DNA from: JAXHUH01 sp034211175
GTDB lineage: Bacteria; Actinomycetota; Acidimicrobiia; Acidimicrobiales; CAIXPF01
Direction of reading: 5' to 3'
Assembly: GCA_034211175.1 (NCBI GenBank)
Contig: JAXHUH010000078.1
Span: forward strand, 1-12,363
Length of the DNA stretch: 12,363 nucleotides
Under the pieces are notes generated by a model. The model worked only from the letters and a program-made list of their open reading frames with translations. It was not told the DNA's origin and ran no database searches. Positions within the stretch are counted from its first letter, which is position 1, and each line of letters opens with the position of its first letter. Positions 6,740 through 12,363 of the stretch are shown piece after piece. The position numbers were made by a program, and so were the translations under genes.

Positions 6740-9220
6740 ATGGCTACCCAGGCAATGACCGAGGCCATCAAGGTCAGTGGCACCGTCGAAGGTGCCGACG
6801 ACAAGAAGCTGTCGTTCGAGACCGGCAAGCTCGCCGGGCTCGCCGACGGTGCGGTCGTGGCGACGATCGGCGAGACGATGATCCTCGTCACCGCCACCGC
6901 CGCCAAGTCCGTGCGGGAGGGCATCGACTTCTTCCCGCTGACGGTCGACATCGAGGAGCGGATGTACGCCGCCGGGAAGATCCCGGGGTCGTTCTTCCGC
7001 CGTGAGGGCCGGGCCGGCGAGTCGGCCATCCTCACCTGCCGCCTCATCGACCGCCCGCTGCGCCCCTCGTTCCCCGAGGGCTTCCGCAACGAGATCCACA
7101 TCGTCGGCACCGTGCTCGGTGCCGACCAGGAGAACCCCTACGACGTCATGGCGATCAACGCGGCGTCCGCCGCGCTGACGATCTCGGGCATCCCCTTCGA
7201 CGGCCCGATCGGCGCCGTGCGCATCGCGTGGTCGGCCGACGGGGAGTGGATCCCGTTCCCGACCTTCGAGGAGGGCGAGACCTCGACCCTCGAGATGGTC
7301 GTGGCCGGTCGCCAGCTCGAGGACGGCGACGTCGCCATCATGATGGTCGAGGCCGCCGGCACCGAGCAGGCGTGGTCGCTCTACGAGACCGGCACCCCGA
7401 AGGTCACCGAGGGCGTGCTCGCCGAGGGCCTCGAGGCCGCCAAGACGTGGATCCGCCAGATGGTGAAGCTCCAGCTGGAGCTGGCCGAGGAGTGGGGCGA
7501 GAGCGATCCCGTCCCGTTCACCCCGCAGGTGGACTACTCCGAGGAGATCTTCGCCGCCGTCGCCGAGACGGCCGGGGAGCGCATCGCGCAGACCCAGCAG
7601 ATCGCCGACAAGCACGAGCGCCAGACGGCCGAGGGTGCGCTGCGCGACGAGATCATCGCCGGGCTCGCCGAGCGGTTCGCCGGCGACCCGAACGCCGAGA
7701 AGCAGCTCAAGGCCGCCTTCCGGTCGCTGTCGAAGGCCGCGGTGCGCAAGCGCATCGTCGACGAGAACCTGCGGATCGACGGTCGCGGCCCCCGCGACAT
7801 CCGGGCGCTGTCCTCGGAGGTCGGGCTCATCCCGACCGCCCACGGCTCCGGCCTGTTCCAGCGGGGCGAGACCCAGGTGCTCAACATCGCCACCCTGGGC
7901 ATGCAGCGGATGGACCAGCTGCTCGACACGATCGACCCGATCGATCGCAAGCGCTACCTCCACCACTACAACTTCCCGCCGTTCTCGACCGGCGAGACCG
8001 GCTTCATGCGGGGCCCGAAGCGCCGCGAGATCGGCCACGGGGCGCTCGCCGAGCGTGCGCTGCTGCCCGTCGTGCCGCCGATCGAGGAGTTCCCGTACAC
8101 GATCCGCCTCGTCTCGGAGGTCCTGTCCTCCAACGGGTCGACATCGATGGGCTCGGTGTGCGCCTCGACGCTGTCGATGATGGACGCCGGTGTCCCGCTG
8201 CGGGCCCCGGTGGCCGGCATCGCCATGGGCCTGGTCCACGCCGAGGGCAAGTGGGTCACGCTGACCGACATCCTCGGTGCCGAGGACGCCTTCGGTGACA
8301 TGGACTTCAAGGTCGCCGGCACGTCCGAGTTCGTGACCGCGCTCCAGCTCGACACGAAGATCGACGGCATCCCGGCCGACGTGCTCGCCAGTGCGCTCGA
8401 GCAGGCCAAGGAGGCCCGCCTCGCCATCCTCGACGTCATGGGCTCGGCGATCTCCGAGCCCCGTGGCGACGTCAAGGAGACGGCGCCGAAGATCATCAGC
8501 TTCGAGATCCCGGTCGACAAGATCGGTGAGGTGATCGGGCCGAAGGGCAAGGTCATCAACGCCATCCAGGCCGAGACCGGCGCCGACATCAGCGTCGACG
8601 ACGACGGCGCCGTCGGCATCGTCGCCATCTCCTCCACCGACCGGTCGAAGGTCGCCGAGGCCGAGCGTCAGATCAAGCTGATCCTCGACCCGCCGACCGC
8701 GGAGGTCGGCCAGACCTACACCGGCAAGGTCGTGAACATCACGAAGTTCGGTGCGTTCGTCAACATCCTCCCGGGTCGCGACGGTCTGGTCCACATCTCC
8801 AAGCTCGGTGGCGGCAAGCGCATCGACAAGGTCGAGGACGTGGTCGATCTCGGTGACGAGATCGAGGTCGTCGTCGAGGACGTCGACCCGAACGGCAAGA
8901 TCTCGCTGAAGCCGACCGGCGAGCTCGCCGGTGCCGAGGGCGACGGCGACAGCGGTGGCTCCGGCGGTGGTGGCGGTCGCGGCGGCCGTCGCGGCTCCGA
9001 CCGCTCGGGTGGCGGCTCGTCGTCGTCCGGCGGCGAGGAGCGCTCCTCGAGCAGCTCCGACGACGCCGAGCGCGAGTACGTCTCGTTCGAGGACTCCTTC
9101 GAGAGCGAGCTGCGCGAGGAGTTCGGTGAGCTCGGTCCGGCACCCGCCGGTGGTGGCGGTGGCGGCGGTGGTCGGGGCAACGGCGGGGGCGGCCGGCCGC
9201 GTCGTCGCCGTCGTCGCTGA
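6740..9220 (+). CDS. pnp: Polyribonucleotide nucleotidyltransferase (PNPase)
   Basis: PNPase degrades RNA 3' to 5' with phosphate, and in reverse can add tails; it works as a trimer. In the 826-residue product the first RNase PH domain carries the RNA-binding FFRR loop (85-88). An all-helical linker follows. The second RNase PH domain has the phosphate-binding SNGSTS (464-469) and the catalytic Asp pair D516 and D522, in EDAFGDMDFK. The KH domain has GPKG (600-603), and S1 spans about 657-725. All key residues are present. The last 96 residues (731-826) form a low-complexity tail: Gly/Ser/Arg, an acidic SFEDSFESELREEFGEL patch, then Gly-rich and Arg-rich ends. This makes the protein longer than the usual 700-750. 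AGGAG (6729-6733) lies 6 bases before ATG 6740. Expression is probably controlled by the leader stem-loop. Confidence 0.97.
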   Translation: MATQAMTEAIKVSGTVEGADDKKLSFETGKLAGLADGAVVATIGETMILVTATAAKSVREGIDFFPLTVDIEERMYAAGKIPGSFFRREGRAGESAILTCRLIDRPLRPSFPEGFRNEIHIVGTVLGADQENPYDVMAINAASAALTISGIPFDGPIGAVRIAWSADGEWIPFPTFEEGETSTLEMVVAGRQLEDGDVAIMMVEAAGTEQAWSLYETGTPKVTEGVLAEGLEAAKTWIRQMVKLQLELAEEWGESDPVPFTPQVDYSEEIFAAVAETAGERIAQTQQIADKHERQTAEGALRDEIIAGLAERFAGDPNAEKQLKAAFRSLSKAAVRKRIVDENLRIDGRGPRDIRALSSEVGLIPTAHGSGLFQRGETQVLNIATLGMQRMDQLLDTIDPIDRKRYLHHYNFPPFSTGETGFMRGPKRREIGHGALAERALLPVVPPIEEFPYTIRLVSEVLSSNGSTSMGSVCASTLSMMDAGVPLRAPVAGIAMGLVHAEGKWVTLTDILGAEDAFGDMDFKVAGTSEFVTALQLDTKIDGIPADVLASALEQAKEARLAILDVMGSAISEPRGDVKETAPKIISFEIPVDKIGEVIGPKGKVINAIQAETGADISVDDDGAVGIVAISSTDRSKVAEAERQIKLILDPPTAEVGQTYTGKVVNITKFGAFVNILPGRDGLVHISKLGGGKRIDKVEDVVDLGDEIEVVVEDVDPNGKISLKPTGELAGAEGDGDSGGSGGGGGRGGRRGSDRSGGGSSSSGGEERSSSSSDDAEREYVSFEDSFESELREEFGELGPAPAGGGGGGGGRGNGGGGRPRRRRRR

Positions 9221-9227
9221 TCAGGCG

Positions 9228-10484
9228 GTGACCATCGAGACCTCGGAGTCGATCCGCCGGACCGATCTCGACAACGGTCTGCAGGTGGTGACCGAGTGGA
9301 TGCCCCAGGCCCACTCGGTCGCCGCCGGGATCTGGGTGTCGATCGGAAGCCGTGACGAGCCCGCGCCGCTCGCCGGGGTCTCGCACTTCCTCGAGCACCT
9401 CATGTTCAAGGGCACGGTCAACCACGACGCGCGCTCGATCGCGGTGGCCGTCGACTCGTGCGGCGGTGAGTTCAACGCCTACACGGCGAAGGAGTACACC
9501 GCCTTCTACACCCGCGTGCCGGCGGACCGCTTCGACCTCGGCGTCGAGCTCCTCACCGAGGTCGTGAGCGCGCCCGCGCTGCGGCACGAGGAGATCGAGG
9601 CCGAGCGCCAGGTGATCCTCGAGGAGCTCCTCATGAACGAGGACGCCCCCGACGACGTCGTGCACAGCATCCTCTTCGAGGCGCTGTTCCCCGACCACCC
9701 GCTCGGGTGGGAGGTGCTCGGCACCATGAAGACGTTGGAGAAGATCTCGGCCGCCGACATCGCCGGGTTCTTCAGCCAGTGGTACGGACCGAAGAACCTG
9801 GTCGTCTCGGCCGCGGGCCCGGTCGAGCACGACCGGGTCGTCGAGGCGGCCCAGCGCCGCTTCGGCCACGTCACCACGGCCCGGGTCGCCGAGCGGACCG
9901 AGCCGATCGTGACCCCGAAGCCGCTGGTCACCGACAGCCGCGCCACCGAGCAGACCCACCTCGCGCTCGGCTGGCGTGGCCCGGGCCTCCACGACGACCG
10001 TCGCTTCGCGTTCGGGGTGCTGAACCACGTGCTCGGCGGCGGGCTGTCGAGCCGGCTGTTCCAGCAGATCCGCGAGGAGCGCGGTCTCGCGTACAGCGTG
10101 TACTCGGCGATGAGCTCCTACTCGGACGCCGGGGCGCTGACCGTCTACGCGGGCACCGCGCCCCAGCGGGCGCGCGAGGTCCTGTCGATCATCGACGACG
10201 TGTGCGGCGCGCTCGCCACCGACGGCGTGAGCGACGAGGAGCTGGCCATCGCCCAGGGGTACCTGGCCGGCTCGACCGTGCTCGGCCTCGAGGACACCGG
10301 CAGCCGCATGGCCCGCCTGGCCGGGAGCATGACCACCCGTGGCGAGGTGCTGGCCATCGAGGAGTACCTCCGCAAGCTCCGGGCGGTCACCTCCGACGAC
10401 GTCCGCGAGATCGCCGCCGAGGTGCTGTCCAACCAGCGCACGCTGGCCGCCGTCGGGCCGATGGGGGACCACCCCGTCGCCTGA
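9228..10484 (+). CDS. M16 family zinc metallopeptidase (processing-peptidase type)
   Basis: This 418-residue protein belongs to the inverted-zincin M16 family (mitochondrial processing peptidase-like, compare Bacillus MlpA). Zinc ligands and the catalytic Glu are in H53-FLE-H57, with E56 as catalyst; the distal Glu ligand lies in the VILEEL segment (E132 or E133). The family's GEFNAYTAKEYTAFY segment follows the active site. The second half has GGGLSSRLFQQIREERGLAYSV, the substrate-binding signature. There is no signal peptide, so it is probably cytoplasmic. The GTG at 9228 is the best start: it is 7 bases after the pnp stop, with only a weak AGG before it, so translation probably depends on coupling to pnp. 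A pnp-M16 arrangement also occurs near pnpA in Bacillus. Its substrate is unknown. Confidence 0.92.
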   Translation: MTIETSESIRRTDLDNGLQVVTEWMPQAHSVAAGIWVSIGSRDEPAPLAGVSHFLEHLMFKGTVNHDARSIAVAVDSCGGEFNAYTAKEYTAFYTRVPADRFDLGVELLTEVVSAPALRHEEIEAERQVILEELLMNEDAPDDVVHSILFEALFPDHPLGWEVLGTMKTLEKISAADIAGFFSQWYGPKNLVVSAAGPVEHDRVVEAAQRRFGHVTTARVAERTEPIVTPKPLVTDSRATEQTHLALGWRGPGLHDDRRFAFGVLNHVLGGGLSSRLFQQIREERGLAYSVYSAMSSYSDAGALTVYAGTAPQRAREVLSIIDDVCGALATDGVSDEELAIAQGYLAGSTVLGLEDTGSRMARLAGSMTTRGEVLAIEEYLRKLRAVTSDDVREIAAEVLSNQRTLAAVGPMGDHPVA

Positions 10485-10501
10485 CGGACCGGGGTGGCAT
10501 C

Positions 10502-11344
10502 GTGTCGACGCCGGGCCCGTCTCGACGCGAACACGATCGCCGGCAGCTCGAGGCGGTGTTCGCCGCCGATCGGGCCGTGCACGTCTACGGCCTGGCCGAC
10601 CTCGACGAGCCGTTCTGGTCCCGGTCGCGCTGGTGGCGCGACCAGCGCGCGGTGATCGGTGACGTCGGCGTCGGCGAGCCGGCGGAGGGCGCGCCGGGGA
10701 TCGTGTACGCCATCGCCGCCGGTGACCCGGCGGCGACCCTCGACCTGTGGGCCGAGGTCGACGGCGAGCTGGCCGACCGCTACCTGTTCACCGGGCCGGT
10801 CGGCGCCACGGCCCACCTGGCGGCGATCGGTCGACGGGTCGTCGCCGACTTCGGCGAGCACCACAAGCTCGTCCTCGGGGACCGCACCGCACTCGACGAC
10901 ACCGCGTTCGACGGCGCGGCGGAGCGGCCCGGGGGCGGTGGAGCCGTCCGCCCGCTCGGCCACGACGACCTGGCACTGGTCGCCGACCTGCGCCGGCACG
11001 CGGCGGACCCGGCGTCGTTCTTCGACCCGTCGCTGTTCGACCTCGGCCCGCACGTCGGCGTGGTCGAGGACGGCGAGCTCGTCGCCATGGCCGGCATCCA
11101 CGTGTGCAGCGACGAGCGTGGTGTTGCCGCCATCGGCGACGTCCTGGTCGATCCGCGGCATCGGCGCCGGGGCCACGGCCTCACGGTGACCGCGGCGGTC
11201 GCCCGCGCGCTGCTCACCCGGGGCATCACCACGATCGGCTTGAACGTCGCCGCGACGAACGACGCGGCACGGGCCGTCTACCGCCGCCTCGGCTTCGTGG
11301 AGGTCCACCGCTACGAGGAGGCCATCGTCGAACGCCCGGCGTGA
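10502..11344 (+). CDS. Two-domain GNAT family N-acetyltransferase
   Basis: This is a predicted acetyl-CoA-dependent acyltransferase of 280 residues; the acceptor is unknown. The C-terminal half is a clear GNAT domain. It has the strand VEDGELVAMAGIHV, then IGDVLVDPRHRRRGHG, where RRRGHG (221-226) is the acetyl-CoA pyrophosphate loop, and finally NVAATNDAARAVYRRLGFVEV, the usual GNAT end. The N-terminal half (about 1-130), with VYGLADLDEPFWSRSRWWRD, resembles the N-terminal domain of two-domain actinobacterial GNAT proteins, though I can only judge this from pattern. GTG 10502 is preceded by a G-rich GGGGTGG (10491-10497) and lies 17 bases after the M16 stop, suggesting co-transcription. There is no signal peptide or membrane segment. 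Confidence 0.85.
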   Translation: MSTPGPSRREHDRRQLEAVFAADRAVHVYGLADLDEPFWSRSRWWRDQRAVIGDVGVGEPAEGAPGIVYAIAAGDPAATLDLWAEVDGELADRYLFTGPVGATAHLAAIGRRVVADFGEHHKLVLGDRTALDDTAFDGAAERPGGGGAVRPLGHDDLALVADLRRHAADPASFFDPSLFDLGPHVGVVEDGELVAMAGIHVCSDERGVAAIGDVLVDPRHRRRGHGLTVTAAVARALLTRGITTIGLNVAATNDAARAVYRRLGFVEVHRYEEAIVERPA

Positions 11345-11454
11345 GTGGGTGCACGGGCGAGGCGCGGCCGCGCTCGCGGCTACCGTCGCCCCCGGGCATC
11401 CGCCGGTCCGGCGGTTCGCCCGGTCGAGGTGCGACGAGCGAGGGAGCGCGACGG
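11345..11454 (+). promoter_or_regulatory. Spacer before dapB with GC-rich dyads
   Basis: This 110-base gap has no supported gene. GCCGC (11367-11371) pairs with GCGGC (11376-11380) around GCTC, overlapping a 12-base palindrome. CCGCC (11400-11404) pairs with GGCGG (11410-11414). TACCGT (11381-11386) could be a -10 for a dapB promoter, and AGGGAG (11441-11446) is the dapB ribosome binding site. Either a weak terminator plus promoter or simply a longer intra-operon gap would fit. Confidence 0.3.
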
Positions 11455-12222
11455 GTGCTGCGGGTTGGTGTGATCGGAGCGGGCGGGCGGATGGGCGCGA
11501 CGGTGTGTGACGCCGTCACCGCCGATCCCGACACCGAGCTGGTCGCCGCGGTCGACCCGTCCGCGACGGGCCGCACGGCGGCGGGCGTCGAGATCGTCGG
11601 GACGGTGAACGAGCTCGTGGCCACCGGCGTCGACGTGGTTGTCGACTTCACCGTGGCCGACGCCGCCCGCGAGAACCTGCCCTCGCTCGGCTATGCCGGC
11701 ATCGACGTCGTCGTCGGCACGTCCGGGCTCACCGCCGGCGACCTCGCCGCCCTCGAGGCCGACTTCGGCGAGAGCACCTGCCTCGTCGTGTCGAACTTCG
11801 CGATCGGCGCCGTGCTCATGCAGCGCTTCGCCGAGCTGGCGGCACCGTGGTTCGAGACCGCGGAGATCATCGAGCTCCACCATGACCGCAAGGTCGACGC
11901 CCCGTCGGGCACCGCGCTGGCGACGGCGCAGCGGATGGCCGCGGCCTCATCGGACTGGGCCCCCGATCCGACGAAGCGGGAGACGGTGGCCGGCGCCCGC
12001 GGCGCCGCGGCCGAAGACGGCATCCGGGTCCACTCGGTCCGCATGCGGGGCCTGGTCGCCCACCAGGAGGTGATCCTGGGCGCCGAGGGCCAGACCCTGA
12101 CGATCCGCCACGACTCCTACGACCGCTCGTCGTTCATGGCCGGCGTGCTCGTCGCCGCCAAGGGCATCGGCGGGCTCGACAACGGCGTCCGCGAGGGCCT
12201 CGACGAGCTGCTCGGCCTCTAG
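11455..12222 (+). CDS. dapB: 4-hydroxy-tetrahydrodipicolinate reductase
   Basis: DapB reduces hydroxy-tetrahydrodipicolinate with NAD(P)H in the pathway to meso-diaminopimelate and lysine, feeding peptidoglycan. The 255-residue protein begins with a Rossmann fold, with GAGGRMG at residues 8-14. VVDFTVADAA, VVGTSGLT and SNFAIGAVLM follow. The substrate site ELHHDRKVDAPSGTA carries the general acid H142/H143 and the catalytic K146. The C-terminal segment SVRMRGLVAHQEVILG and HDSYDRSSFMAGVLVAAKGI matches the family. GTG 11455 is the start: AGGGAG lies 8 bases upstream and the nucleotide-binding loop then falls at the expected distance. The length is normal. It is the last + strand gene visible. 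Confidence 0.95.
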   Translation: MLRVGVIGAGGRMGATVCDAVTADPDTELVAAVDPSATGRTAAGVEIVGTVNELVATGVDVVVDFTVADAARENLPSLGYAGIDVVVGTSGLTAGDLAALEADFGESTCLVVSNFAIGAVLMQRFAELAAPWFETAEIIELHHDRKVDAPSGTALATAQRMAAASSDWAPDPTKRETVAGARGAAAEDGIRVHSVRMRGLVAHQEVILGAEGQTLTIRHDSYDRSSFMAGVLVAAKGIGGLDNGVREGLDELLGL

Positions 12223-12243
12223 CCGGGTCCCGGCCGGGCCGGG
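12222..12243. terminator. Possible terminator between dapB and the convergent frame
   Basis: The 24-base gap after dapB is made of GC-rich self-complementary blocks. GCCGG (12222-12226) can pair with CCGGC (12230-12234), or CCCGG (12229-12233) with CCGGG (12239-12243). There is no T-run on either side. Its place between apparently convergent genes suggests a bidirectional terminator, but the stems are short. Confidence 0.3.
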
Positions 12244-12246
12244 CGC

Positions 12247-12363
12247 TCATTGGTCGACCATGGGGGTGGTGATCGTGTTGGAGTAGCGGTTGCCACTCGG
12301 AACGTCAGGGGACGGCCAGGCGCGCGTGCTGTGTCGACGGCCAGACTGAGTACCGCCGCCCCT
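12247..12363 (-). CDS. Possible C-terminus of a convergent protein, cut by the window edge
   Basis: On the minus strand a frame is open from the right edge for 38 codons and stops with TGA (complement of 12247-12249). It ends in VPSGNRYSNTITTPMVDQ. In the last 18 codons 15 end in G or C, matching the codon habit of the real genes here, and no + strand frame in this stretch looks coding. It would point towards dapB, with a 24-base gap between the two stop codons. I do not recognise the family, and so short a fragment could be chance. Confidence 0.4.
   Translation of the reverse strand, partial: RGGGTQSGRRHSTRAWPSPDVPSGNRYSNTITTPMVDQ

Noticed and set aside
6632..8794. Very long minus-strand open frame opposite pnp (about 720 codons)
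   Set aside because: Its translation is the Asp/Arg/Gly/Leu/Val/His-rich nonsense typical of the antisense of high-GC genes, with no domain, and pnp on the + strand has every catalytic motif.
8940..9215. GGTGGC-like repeats as a tandem DNA repeat or repeat element
   Set aside because: They encode the Gly-rich tail of PNPase in frame, and the repetition follows Gly codon use with no fixed unit or spacing.
8760..10472. Long minus-strand open frame opposite the pnp end and the M16 peptidase
   Set aside because: It is an antisense shadow with no recognisable motif; the + strand encodes the complete HxxEH peptidase.
9707..10501. In-frame upstream extension of the GNAT protein through the M16 gene
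   Set aside because: The added residues are Arg/Pro/Gly/Ala-rich and out of frame with the real peptidase; GTG 10502 with a G-rich site upstream gives a normal protein.
12251..12260. Palindrome TGGTCGACCA as an operator or attachment site
   Set aside because: It is a single 10-base palindrome lying within a possible minus-strand reading frame and is expected by chance in GC-rich DNA.
1..12363. CRISPR array, tRNA, rRNA, insertion sequence or defence/toxin genes
   Set aside because: I saw no regularly spaced repeats, no tRNA-like cloverleaf, no transposase or terminal repeats; all the space is taken by housekeeping genes and short leaders.

Overview
This window is a stretch of high-GC chromosomal DNA with all recognisable genes on the + strand. 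It is the translation/RNA-processing cluster running infB, ylxP (DUF503), rbfA, truB, ribF, rpsO and pnp, continued by an M16 zinc peptidase, a GNAT acetyltransferase and dapB. The codons end mostly in G or C, several starts are GTG or TTG, the IF2 N-terminus has an Arg/Gly-rich linker, and the gene order fits Actinomycetota. An Acidimicrobiia-like lineage is my best guess, but it is inferred from overall flavour and not proved here. It is core chromosome: I see no transposase, phage gene, CRISPR array, tRNA or rRNA.

Layout. From the left edge to 4630 lies a compact operon: infB (5' end missing), ylxP, rbfA, truB, ribF. ylxP/rbfA and rbfA/truB overlap by ATGA, which implies translational coupling. 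From 4631 to 6027 an alpha/beta hydrolase interrupts the usual ribF-rpsO order. It is preceded by a possible leaderless 42-codon ORF that is itself ATGA-coupled to the hydrolase start. From 6028 to 6235 is a long leader in front of rpsO. Between rpsO and pnp (6494-6739) the RNA is almost entirely hairpins, ending in an 82-nt imperfect stem-loop just before the pnp ribosome binding site. After pnp come the M16 peptidase (7-nt gap), the GNAT protein (17-nt gap) and, after a 110-nt gap with dyads, dapB. At the right edge a minus-strand open frame looks like the C-terminus of a convergent gene.

How the genes work together. infB (initiation), rbfA (30S maturation), truB (tRNA U55 pseudouridine) and rpsO (S15) build and run the translation machinery. 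pnp degrades and processes RNA. ribF makes FMN/FAD. dapB makes lysine/cell-wall precursors. The most rewarding non-coding signal is the rpsO-pnp spacer, which has the architecture of an RNase III-processed, PNPase-autoregulated leader known from other bacteria. I did not find an exotic new defence or mobile system, and I say so plainly. The unusual points are the RNA leaders, the low-complexity PNPase tail, the unclear ylxP start and the hydrolase insertion.
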